The notes below the pieces were generated by a model, which saw nothing but the letters and a program-made list of their open reading frames with translations, searched no databases and was not told where the DNA came from. A stretch of DNA of 38,500 bases, taken from Zygnema cylindricum (taxonomy: Eukaryota; Streptophyta; Zygnematophyceae; Zygnematales; Zygnemataceae). The stretch covers positions 154,280 through 192,779 of the forward strand of contig JBBHKE010002394.1 in assembly GCA_037447655.1 (NCBI GenBank). Reading direction: 5' to 3'. Shown here piece by piece: positions 20,588 to 29,230 of the stretch (position 1 is the stretch's first letter; each line of letters opens with the position of its first letter). A program made the translations under genes and the position numbers.

Positions 20588-21620
20588 ATAATCGAGGTAT
20601 GAGAGGTATAAGGCTGACAGTTTCTGTAATATCGATGGTTTTTATCATTAATTTTCAATGAAACAATTGTTGAAAACAGTTTTTTGCCAGTTCTCGGTGG
20701 AAATACATGTTTGCCCGACCAGGAGCCTTTTGGCTGGTGTTTCGACGACAGTTAAGTTTAGTTCTATTGCTGCTTTCCCTTTACCACTCATCTAAAAATG
20801 GTTAATAACTTAAATACTTGATTGGCAAAAGTACAATTGTGATATGCGTCTCTTTGGGCAAAAGGTAGGAGTATATTGGTAATTTGGTAAAAGTACACTT
20901 GTAACATACGACCCTATAAGCAAAGGGTACAAATATATTTCTTGGTTCTATAGGTTTGCATAGGTAGAGGTTGGGATTATCTTCTTTTTTGTAGTTCTCC
21001 TGTGATGTAATTATTGACATTATTTTACAGTATTTCCAGGCAACATTCTAGAACATTAATGATGTATAGCCGTCAGTGTCTCTATTTTGTTCAGAACTCA
21101 ACCAAATTTACTTTACAATGGTTAGGGGAGACAAGCAAATATTATTTTATCTAAGTTGTGTTTCGAACAAAATAGCGAAGGGATGAAGGGGAAGACAAGA
21201 GTGAAGGGAAACAAAAAAGATTAAGGCAGAGAACCTTGTATTTTGTTAAAAGAAATCAAATGCAATTTTAATCCATTAAAAATAAGAATTTCGAAAGGTT
21301 TGGTGTTGATGTCTAAATGGAATCAATCAGTTGACGATGTTTATGCCTTTTATTCTTTGAAAAGGTTTGTAGAAAATAGTTTCTATGCCTGTCACATTCA
21401 ACTTGGAGTACAGCCTCGCACATGTATCTTCCACATAGGAAAATAACTCAGTTGAGTCTCGATAAAATTGAGTCATTCTGAAAAATAACATGTGTCAATT
21501 TATCGATTTTTTGCGCTTCAATTTCAGTTTTCGCAGAGATGCCTGAAATCAGAATAGCAAATATACATTTTAAAACCAGCAGTAGACAAAAATGCAATCC
21601 CAGTTGAGGACTCAACAACA
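20588..21620. other. AT-rich spacer; one 63-bp diverged dimer; no gene seen
   Basis: 20820-20942 is a diverged tandem dimer (TTGG(C/T)AAAAGTACA(A/C)TTGT, then AG/GCAAA(A/G)GGTA...TATATT). The rest shows nothing that I can assign. Confidence 0.4.
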
Positions 21621-22115
21621 TACCATCTTCTCTTCTCCCTTCCCTGCCGCCCCCCCAACTCTCCCTATCCCTCCCACCTTCGTTAGCGCTTCATGGTTGA
21701 GCCTTCCACGTCAAGGGAAAAAAAAAAAAGTAAATAAATCCCTTACCATCCCTTATCATCTTCCTTTACCCGACTGTGGAGTACCCACGGATGCTTTTTC
21801 TCCTTTTCCACCTCCTCCTCGCCCCTCTCCTCCTCCCCCCTCCAACTCCCCCTATGTCGCCCTCCTTCCCCCCTTTCTCCCCCTTCCTCACTTCTCCCTC
21901 CCCTCCCTCCACCTCCTCCCCCTCTAGCCCCTCGGCCCCCTCCTCTTCCCCCTTCCACTTCCCCTATAGCTGAATCCGGATTTCCAAAAATCCCCCTGGA
22001 ACCTTCCTATCTCAGAACCCTCCTTGCACTTTCTTCCTTCCTTTCTCCCTCCCTCTCCTCTCTCTCCCCCCCCTTCCCCTCCCCTCCCCTCCCCTTCCCT
22101 GCCCTGCCCTTGCGG
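21621..22115. repeat. Polypyrimidine tract (C/T on plus strand)
   Basis: Except for two short mixed segments this is almost pure C/T in irregular CCTCC/CCCTC blocks. Low-complexity frames on both strands follow from the composition. It may form H-DNA-type structure; no gene is supported. Confidence 0.7.
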
Positions 22116-22193
22116 CTTCACATGTCGCACAGAAACGGTTAAATACGGACGCAATGCGATGCACTCTGAATGCCCTTCCCGAACAGTGTCCAT

Positions 22194-22549
22194 TAGTGTT
22201 GGGTATCGGGTAGTTTCATATCGCGATAATTTCAATATTCGATATATCGAATATCGATCGAGCAGATTCTTCGATATATCGTACCGAGACCAACATAAAT
22301 TATCGCGATATATATCGAAAAAATTGTTTGTCCGTACAGTGAGAGTACGGAAAACTGTACGAAAAATCGTACGAAAAACTTATTTACAGTAGAGGATATT
22401 AGCGCGTCAAATTGAGTACACCGCATAAATTAGAGTAAATTCCCTTTTGAAAAAGCTCTATCACATAAATTAGCATTCATTACTCTAATTATTATTTTTG
22501 GTTTTTTTACTCTAATTTTTTCATTACTCTAATTACGATGCGCGGTGTA
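22194..22549 (+). mobile_element. Composite of a hAT-like left end and MITE III, flanked by 8-bp direct repeats
   Basis: The left end TAGTGTTGGGTATCGGG matches the terminal repeat of the hAT-like element at 23865-24743, and the next 130 bp share its CGCGATAA and CCGAGACCAACA blocks. The right part (22414-22552) is a 139-bp member of the MITE family with CTCTAATTACGATGCGCGGTGTA at its end. GTGTCCAT occurs immediately left (22186-22193) and right (22550-22557), an 8-bp duplication as expected for hAT. The true hAT right end is missing. Confidence 0.6.
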
Positions 22550-22552
22550 GTG
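22414..22552 (+). mobile_element. MITE III, short deletion derivative
   Basis: The ends GAGTACACCGC and, inverted, CACTACACCGC match the MITE II terminus CAGTACACCGC with one or two changes. Between them only the subterminal AGAGTAA/TTACTCT segments of the family remain. No TA duplication flanks it, consistent with rearrangement inside the composite. Confidence 0.65.
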
Positions 22553-22709
22553 TCCATGCACCGACACGATCAGAGGCGTACGGATTTGATCGTAGGTTTG
22601 GAAGAAAGTACAAAGGCATCCAAAACTCTGTTTGATGGCACCGTCAATCTTTGCCGTCAAACCTCGACGCTTTAACTTTTTCAGTTTTTTGTGAACACTT
22701 CCATACAGT

Positions 22710-23336
22710 ACAGTACACCGCGAATCGTCATTAGAGTAATGAAAAAATTAGAGTAAAAAAACCAAAAATAACAATTAGAGTAATGAACTCTAATTTATGT
22801 GATAGAACTTTTTCACAGTCGAAGTTTACTCTAATTTATTTACGTACTCTATATTGGGTTATGTCGGCAATAAATATCCGCGCTGAAATTATAAACACTA
22901 AATTACGTGGATATACAAAATCTGTCAGTCCGTATAGTTTTGACGTCATTATGACGCTAGTATTATTTGTCGCGCTGAATGTCAGTTAATGTTCACACTG
23001 ACGACGATGCTGTCGACGGACGAGAGTTATGCGAACGGCTTTTTTTCGATGTGATTGATTTTTCGTTTAGTCCGAATTCACGTGCGAGCGCGATTGTATT
23101 AAATCATCATTTGTACCTTTTTCCTGAAAAAAGTACAGTTTTGCACGGTCGAACGTCGTCCGTACTCCACACTATTTAAAACAAACCTATATTACAATTC
23201 TGTTACGCTAATTAAACTTACCTAAATTAGAATAATGAAAAAATTAGAATCGTTTACTCTATTTGATGTCATAGAGTCGAAATTTCGAGCGACCGAATTA
23301 GAGTAATTTACTCTAATTACGATTGGCGGTGTACTG
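22710..23336 (-). mobile_element. MITE II with CAGTACACCGC terminal inverted repeats and TA target duplication
   Basis: The element is 627 bp, with ends CAGTACACCGCGAATCGT and, inverted, CAGTACACCGCCAATCGT. TA flanks it at 22708-22709 and 23337-23338. Removing the element and one TA leaves R1 sequence that aligns without a gap to the empty sites at about 6988-7026 and 25641-25679. TA targets and CAGT ends fit the Tc1/mariner/pogo group. It has no transposase apart from a short conserved frame. It is the reverse complement of MITE I. Confidence 0.85.
22979..23179 (+). CDS. Short ORF inside MITE II, conserved in MITE I (hypothetical)
   Basis: A 66-codon frame beginning MSVNVH with GRELC and FFDVIDFSFS; the counterpart at 10774-11007 on the other strand has NERELC and FFDVIDFLFS. 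Orientation relative to element ends is the same in both. No catalytic DDE residues or known domain can be seen, so function is unknown. Confidence 0.3.
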   Translation: MSVNVHTDDDAVDGRELCERLFFDVIDFSFSPNSRASAIVLNHHLYLFPEKSTVLHGRTSSVLHTI

Positions 23337-23864
23337 TATTATCCGTACTCCATTGTACCGATAATAGCATTGGAGCACCGATACGATTCCACTCGTACAG
23401 AAGTACAGAGTACAGTGCATGGAAAGCTGCAAGAGTACAAGGACGTCACTTCACACGTGTTTACCTGATATTTCATGTGCTACCAACAACGAAACAGGAA
23501 ATCCTGCGAGTCTGAACTTCGATGTTCAAACTTTGAGATATTTTTTCCTTCATTACGATAGCGTATGAGAAGGGTACACGTGCAGATTGAGATATGCTAG
23601 GATGTGTTGATTCTTTTGGCCAGCCGATAGCAGAGGTCGCAACCGGGTACCCGAATCCATACCCGACCCGTACCCGGCCGCACGCATCGGATCCGGAACG
23701 GATTCGGGTGCCAAATTTTGGGGGCCGGCCGGATTCGGGCGGGTGATTCAGAAAAAAAAAAAAAATCGGGTACGGTTTGGTAAGCAAAAAACGAAAAAAA
23801 ATGGTTATGTACTATCCATACTATCCAGCATTATTGTACTTTGTACTTTTGGTATCGTGGAAGG

Positions 23865-24743
23865 CAGTGTTGTGTATCGGTAAAAAAGTTATCGCGATAA
23901 CACCGATACCGATAGTTATCGGTTATCGAACGGTAAAAGGTCCCGATATATCGGTCCGAGACCAACAAATTCCATATCGGCGATAACTTCAAAAATATAT
24001 AGTACGCATACTATAGTACCTTATTGTATATTGTATTATAAAATATACATTATATAGTGTGGCATGCCACGTATACGAACCTGTTCTGTAACTATTTAAC
24101 TGAATATTATTACGGGATACGCAGCACAGGAAACTTTGGCTTGTCAACTGAACAAAAATTTTACGGCAACGCACGGAACTGTACCGGCTAACTGGTGCAC
24201 ATGAAACGGAAAAAGGACGGCGGACACAAAATACAACGGACGCAAAATAACATTCTGCGCGCCGCCGAAATCGAACGGACGACTTGGAATGAGAGAATGC
24301 GAGAGGACGGCCAGCGTGAGCGCCGGCATCCCGGAATGGCTCTTTTGGCGGCTTATGCCAAAGAAGCCGACATATTGACACGTGGCAGGTCTCCTGTGGA
24401 TCTCGAGGAAGAAAGGACAAAGCCGTGGCGTCGGATGTGAAAGGTACATCGTTTCTTTTTATTCGTACCAGAACCGTACAGACCTCATGGCGGCTACTGT
24501 AATTTCTGTCCGGGGAATTTGACGTACAGTTGAATGTATAGGCCGTACATTTATATGTACGGGCCGTACATATATCGCCAATGGTTATCATTATCGGTGT
24601 TATCGCCGATAAAAACAATACATATCGGCTATTTATCGGCGAGAACACCGATAACGATATATGGTACCAATTTATCGATTATTGGGTACCCGAAAAAAGG
24701 TCCATATCGGTTATCGGCAAATCCTTACCGATACACAACACTA
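23865..24743 (+). mobile_element. hAT-like non-autonomous element (inner), perfect 8-bp target duplication
   Basis: Terminal repeats CAGTGTTGTGTATCGGTAA and, inverted, TAGTGTTGTGTATCGGTAA differ at the first base only. GTGGAAGG flanks it exactly at 23857-23864 and 24744-24751. Subterminal regions on both sides hold many TATCGG/CCGATA motifs, as expected of transposase-binding repeats. The 879 bp encode no recognisable transposase. The centre (about 24190-24440) is more GC-rich and has an open frame. Confidence 0.9.
24195..24440 (+). CDS. Hypothetical ORF in the centre of the inner hAT-like element
   Basis: An 81-codon frame (MHMKRKKDGG start; contains ALLAAYAKEADILTRG) in a locally GC-rich patch that contrasts with the AT-rich, TATCGG-repetitive arms. 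A longer frame also runs on the minus strand (24648-23989). No family is recognised. It could be a fragment captured from a host gene or simply filler. Confidence 0.25.
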   Translation: MHMKRKKDGGHKIQRTQNNILRAAEIERTTWNERMREDGQRERRHPGMALLAAYAKEADILTRGRSPVDLEEERTKPWRRM

Positions 24744-25060
24744 GTGGAAGGTATAAGGGAGATGTACCACTAATTTTGTACTTATGGGGTACGGGCGGGT
24801 ACGAGCAATCGTGGGAAATCAAGTTTGGTTAACTTTTATTTAAGTAAACGCTTATCGGGTAGCGGGTAACAATTTAGGAGAGTGACATAACTCGGTCAGG
24901 TATCGGGTGTTCAGATTTTGAAAAAAAAAAATGTCGGTTTCGGCTATCTAAAATTTTGAGTTTTGCAGCCTCTGACTGATAGTCGCATCAATCGATATAT
25001 TTACAGTTGTGTCAGTGCACTGTACACTATTGTCGGTGCGATAGAGTACAAGGTATCAAG

Positions 25061-25439
25061 CTCCTGTGGGAGAGTTACCGTACAGTAATGTACAGCTGTA
25101 CTGTACTAAAGTATGGAATTATGTTTTGAAAATAAAGTATGAGAGGAGTATGGAGTTATCACGAGGAAATAAAAGGGATAGGGGCCTTTTGTGGAATATT
25201 TAACATTCCATTACGTACCCCAGTACGTAGTTTATAGATATTTATCAAGCCGATATTTATTGGAAATTCATTACGATATATTAATACTTTTTGCGATACA
25301 TCATTTGTCGATATATCGAGGCAGAATATCAATGGGTCTTTAAAAGATGCACATCGGTTTCTTTGAAAGACTTCAGTACTGCAGCGCCAACAGTTGCGCC
25401 GAGCGCAGCTTTAAAGTGCGAAGATTGGGTTGTACGGCG
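25061..25439. other. Spacer between R1 copies; no gene seen
   Basis: AT-rich, with several GTAC and CGATATATCG-type motifs that may be eroded hAT ends. Nothing is assignable. Confidence 0.35.
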
Positions 25440-25763
25440 CGCTTTCGGTGCGATTTGGAACGCCGCACGGAAAGAGTTAAATGCGCACGTTAGGCGACGC
25501 ACTTCATAACTATGGCCGTGTAATACCACCGGAGGCGTACAGATGTGATCGTAGAATTGGAAAAAAGTACAAACGCATCCAAACTTTATTCGATGGCACC
25601 GACAATGTGGCCGTACAGCCTCCACGCTTTAGCTTTTATGTGAAAACTGCCGCACAGAACTATGTCGTACGCCGTTGTACCGAAAACAGAACCGACGCGA
25701 TTTCACGCGTGCAAAACGACAGAATGCAGAGCATGGACAAACATATCACTCTACAAGTGTTTA
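25440..25763 (+). repeat. Dispersed repeat R1, copy 4 (uninterrupted)
   Basis: CGCACGGAAAGAGTTAAATG, GAGGCGTACAGATGTGATCG, ACAGCCTCCACGC and GTACGCCGTTGTACCGAAAAC align with the islands at 22126-22193, 22558-22707 and 23339-23360, and with 6884-7175. It is the cleanest empty-site reference for MITE II. Confidence 0.7.
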
Positions 25764-25801
25764 TCTACTACTAGTTTATCAAAGCCCGCTACACGGGCAA
25801 A
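25764..25801 (+). mobile_element. Possible Helitron 5' terminus
   Basis: TCTACTACTAG after an A, followed by a GCCCG-CTACA-CGGGC hairpin, resembles 5' ends of plant Helitrons, which start TC and often carry a GCCCG...CGGGC palindrome. A related palindromic stretch (TGCCCGTTACACGGACA) recurs at about 26283. No Rep/helicase gene and no convincing CTRR 3' end were found, so the right end is unknown. Confidence 0.3.
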
Positions 25802-26929
25802 GGTCGTGTTGTGTGTGTTTAAGGTTGTATAGAGTTTTTGTACTCTATATGTTTGAGAACAACTACAGGTGGGTTTCTTGATGAACTATACAAATGTAAA
25901 TTATATATGGGAATTAAAACCATAGGGTGTTTTGATTTACAACACAAATATAGACAATTTTAAACCGAGATAATGTTTCGTGTAAGATGTCATTATGTGC
26001 AAACAAACATGTTTTGAAGTTTATAATCATATTTAGTCTACTTCTCAACAGGAATATTGTAATTGAGATTAAATGGGTTTATTGATGACTAAGCGTCACC
26101 TTTGTAATAATGTTCAATGGTGTGTTGCGCTAGCAATTTCAACTGACTAACTACACTTAACTAACCATTCTCCGCCCATATATATGTGTACCTGTCATAA
26201 AACAAATATTTGTTTTTAGCTAATGCTTTCATGTTGGTATGTTTTGTTACACAATATGATTTTGTTCACATAAATCAATCAATGCCCGTTACACGGACAT
26301 GATTCGTGTCGTGTTTTGTTATACTTGTTGTACGGGCATGTATCGTGTGTTGTTTTATCACGCTTTGTTGAGTCTTACCAAAGTATTATACAAATATACG
26401 TTTCTGTGTTCAATAAGCAATTGTATGACATGCATTATATGTAAAGAGTCTCTCTGTAACTTTTATTCAAACAACACCCATAGAGTGATGGTATAAGCAT
26501 AGAAATATACACACTTCCAAACAACAAAAATATTCCATTGAAAAATAGTGGTGTTAGAACATAAGTGTGTCGAAGTATGTATACCTATGCAGCTTACTTT
26601 AAAACGTTAACAACCCAATTAGGATTAAATATAATTTTTGATATTAACATTTTATAGCTCTAACAATGTTACAGATAAGTTTCTTTTGAAACTTATTTAT
26701 TTCACTATTGTAAAAGAAATGTCAATTTTCACATTGTATTACCTTCTCCTGTTTATGGAAACATCTAAATACACCATGGATTGCTATTAGTGTTAGACAC
26801 ACTGATTCAACGCTCTTTTTTTTTTCCTATCTCGTTTGTTTTTTCTCCCCCGTCCCTCTCTCTTGTTGTCTCTCCCCTCTCCCTCTCTCTCTCCCTTTTT
26901 GTCTTCTATCTATCTTCTCTCCCTCTTTC
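25802..26929. other. AT-rich sequence; no gene seen
   Basis: Only short, composition-driven frames. About 26815-26930 is C/T-rich just before the 15-bp minisatellite. Confidence 0.4.
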
Positions 26930-27235
26930 TTGTTGTCCGTTCATATATTGTTGGTTCACACATTGTTGGCTCATATATTTCCAGTGCATATATTGTCGGT
27001 TTATAAATTGTCGGTTCGTACATTTACGGTTCATATCTTGTAGGTTCATATATTGTTGGTTCACATCTTGTTGGTTCACATATTGTTGGTTCAAATATTG
27101 TCTGTTTATATATTGTCTGTTTATACATTGTCGGTTCGTACATTTACGGTTCATATCTTGTAGGTTCATATATTGTTGGTTCACATCTTGTCGGTTCGTA
27201 CATTGTCGGATCACATATTGTGAGTTCTTGTTCAG
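26930..27235. repeat. 15-bp minisatellite, array 1
   Basis: About 20 imperfect units of a 15-bp motif close to TATATTGTTGGTTCA. As the period is a multiple of three, both strands stay open: the plus frame 26781-27344 reads as C(R/W)F(I/T)(Y/S) pentads and the minus frame 27214-26906 as N(R/Q)QY(M/I) pentads. Neither looks like a functional protein. A sister array lies at 28021-28157, with the same right flank (TTGTTCAGCTCGAATATGCG). Confidence 0.85.
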
Positions 27236-28020
27236 CTCGAATATGCGTACTGACGTCTACACACTTTGCAACAACAACCATAGGGTGTTTGCGTTAAGTT
27301 CACAAACGCATCATAAACTCTTTCAAACTGCAATAGTCAAGTAACATATGCTACTGACATCTACACATTTTGTGTCGCTTTCATAAATCAACCCCAATTT
27401 AAAACAAAAAAAATGCAATGATATATTATTACTGCTTGTATATTTCACGACTTAGTAACGTACTTGCATGTAATATGAATTGTAAATCAACAACAATAAT
27501 AATATATCCCTCTATTAATAACCGTTTCTTACGAATTACAATATTTCGTAATCTTTCATTTGATATGTAATTTTAGACATCGATTGAGCCGGGATGGCAC
27601 ACGCGTACCTTTTTTTTTTCTCTTGCGATGTATGTTGAGGCATCAATTTTGCACCGACGGCACATGGGAACATGGGTCGTGGTCATAAGGGACATCTTGT
27701 TTTGGGTCGCACGGACGTACAAACATCGCCGCGCGCGCACACATATATCGCCTATTTAAGGTTTTAAACACGACAACCAAAGGTCTATAATTTTTAATCG
27801 AAAAAAACCGATTTTTAATTTTGTATTTTTTCTCTTGATAGCAGTAATACACTCTTCATGGGAACAAAACTATAGGGTTATTTGATCAGTTAACGTTTTT
27901 TTTTTACGGTATTGCCTGTGGTCGTTCGTAGATACTGGCGGGCGGCAATGTTGCATTACGCCAGCGGTACGGCGGTCCCTATTGCAGACGATCGCACGGC
28001 AACGTTACTTTGTATTAGTT
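27236..28020. other. AT-rich sequence between the two minisatellite arrays; no gene seen
   Basis: It contains a TATA-like CGCCTATTTAAGG near 27748 and a GC-richer patch at 27930-28000, but no supported gene. Confidence 0.4.
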
Positions 28021-28157
28021 TATACATTGTTGGTTCACATATTTTCGGTTTATATATTGTCTCTTCATATATTGTCGGTTCGTACATTTGCATTTCATAT
28101 CTTGTAGGTTCATATATTGTTAGTTCGAACATTGTCGGATCACATATTGTAAGTTCT
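28021..28157. repeat. 15-bp minisatellite, array 2
   Basis: Nine or so units of the same TATATTGTCGGTTC(A/G) motif as array 1, ending in the same flank (TTCTTGTTCAGCTCGAATATGCG). Arrays 1 and 2 therefore descend from a duplicated segment. Confidence 0.8.
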
Positions 28158-28323
28158 TGTTCAGCTCGAATATGCGTACTCCTTGACGCATGAACTGAAC
28201 CGAAATGGCACACCCGTACAAATATTTGAGAGCTACAAAGATCTTGCGTTTTTGGTATTTTTTGGGTTTCGTGGTTTTAATTAAACATATTGACACAACA
28301 TTACTACAATTTTTGATGTTTTT

Positions 28324-28416
28324 AAAGCGTTCCTAAATAGTCTTCAACTAAATTAAAGCGTTCCTAAATAGTCTTCAACTAAATTAAAGCGTTCCTAGAT
28401 AGTCTTCAACTAAATA
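28324..28416 (+). repeat. Three tandem 31-bp units
   Basis: AAAGCGTTCCTAAATAGTCT starts at 28324, 28355 and 28386, with one A/G difference in the third copy. The near-identity indicates recent amplification. Confidence 0.9.
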
Positions 28417-28471
28417 TGCATATACACCATATGCGCCATTTTCTACCCTACTTTAGTACGCGTAACGCGAC

Positions 28472-28984
28472 AGCCGGCAGCGTGACATTGTCGCCGGCAG
28501 CGTAATATTCTGCCAGCGTCGCCGGCAGCGTGACATTGTGCCAGGTAGCCGGCAGCGTGACATTGTGCCAGGTCGCCGGCAGCGTGACATTGTGCTAGCG
28601 TCGCCGGCAGCGTAACATTGTGCCACGTCGCCGGCAGCTTAATATTCTGTCAGCGTCGCCGGCGGCGTGACATTGTGCCACGTCGCCGGCAGCGTGACAT
28701 TGTGCCAGCGTCGCCGGCAGCGTGACATTGTGCCACGTCGCCGGCAGCGTGACATTGTGCCAGCGTCGCCGGCAGCGTTACATTGTGCCACGTCACCGGC
28801 AGCGTGACATTGTGCCAGCGTCGCCGGCAGCGTGACATTGTGCCACGTCGCCGGCAGCGTGACATTGTGCCAGCGTCGCCGGCAGCGTGACATTGTGCCA
28901 GCGTCGCCGGCAGCGTGACATTGTGCCACGTCGCCGGCAGCTTAAAATTGTGCCAGCGTCGCCGGCAGCGCTACATCGTGCCCG
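28472..28984. repeat. GC-rich minisatellite of alternating 28- and 27-bp units, 19 copies
   Basis: Each unit starts GCCGGCAGCGTGACATTGTG and ends in CCAGCGTC (28 bp) or CCACGTC (27 bp). In the centre (about 28660-28900) the two types alternate, giving a 55-bp higher-order unit. Nineteen units were counted. Every unit carries the GCCGGC palindrome. Minus-strand frames such as 28929-28639 come from the repeat and are not credible proteins. The GC content contrasts with the AT-rich surroundings. Confidence 0.9.
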
Positions 28985-29230
28985 CGGTACGGCCGTGTGA
29001 CGGAAAAAATCCAAGACAGACACGGCGCCTATATAAGGATTTCCGGAGGGGTGAACAACGTTCTCTTATTTATATACTGATTGGAAAAACGAGCCGTTGT
29101 CATGTCACACAAGTACATATAGAGTATGTACTACAGTACTGTACTTGTTGTACCTGTTTTTGGCCAAAACTACAGTAAAGTACAGTACTGTACTGTACTG
29201 TACTGTACTGCACTGTACTGTAGCAGTGTC
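28985..29230. other. TATA-like site and TACTG pentanucleotide repeat
   Basis: CCTATATAAGG at about 29028-29038 directly after the minisatellite fits a TATA box, but no gene follows. About 29175-29222 is a (GTACT)n-type run (TACTGTACTGTACTG), which is also self-complementary at GTAC. Confidence 0.4.

Larger units (their letters stand above)
23631..24974 (+). mobile_element. hAT-like non-autonomous element (outer), containing a second element
   Basis: The ends are CAGAGGTCGCAA and, inverted, CAGAGGCTGCAA (the YAGNG start of hAT). They are flanked by GCCGATAG (23623-23630) and ACTGATAG (24975-24982), matching at six of eight positions as an aged 8-bp duplication. Collapsing the insertion restores R1 as seen at about 10384-10400. 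Without the nested element it is about 457 bp and rich in GGGTACCCG/CGGGTA motifs. It carries no transposase. Confidence 0.75.
22126..25060 (+). repeat. Dispersed repeat R1, large copy broken by nested insertions
   Basis: R1 sequence occurs as islands at 22126-22193, 22558-22707, 23339-23630 and 24983-25060. The islands align in order with the uninterrupted copies at 6884-7175, 25440-25750 and 10060-10672. The gaps are a hAT/MITE composite (22194-22549), MITE II (22710-23336) and a hAT-like element (23631-24974). R1 itself has no recognised coding domain. Confidence 0.65.

Noticed and set aside
26781-27344. 187-codon Cys/Phe pentad-repeat frame, superficially like a pentapeptide-repeat protein
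   Set aside because: The pentads come from a 15-bp minisatellite and lack the A(D/N)LXX pattern; the opposite strand is equally open.
28472-28984. CRISPR-like array
   Set aside because: Units are contiguous without unique spacers, and the genome is eukaryotic.
28639-29023. Repetitive minus-strand frames (RCRRRWHNV / AQCHAAGD type)
   Set aside because: They follow the 27/28-bp minisatellite in different frames; unit-length changes shift the frame, so no protein constraint is visible.
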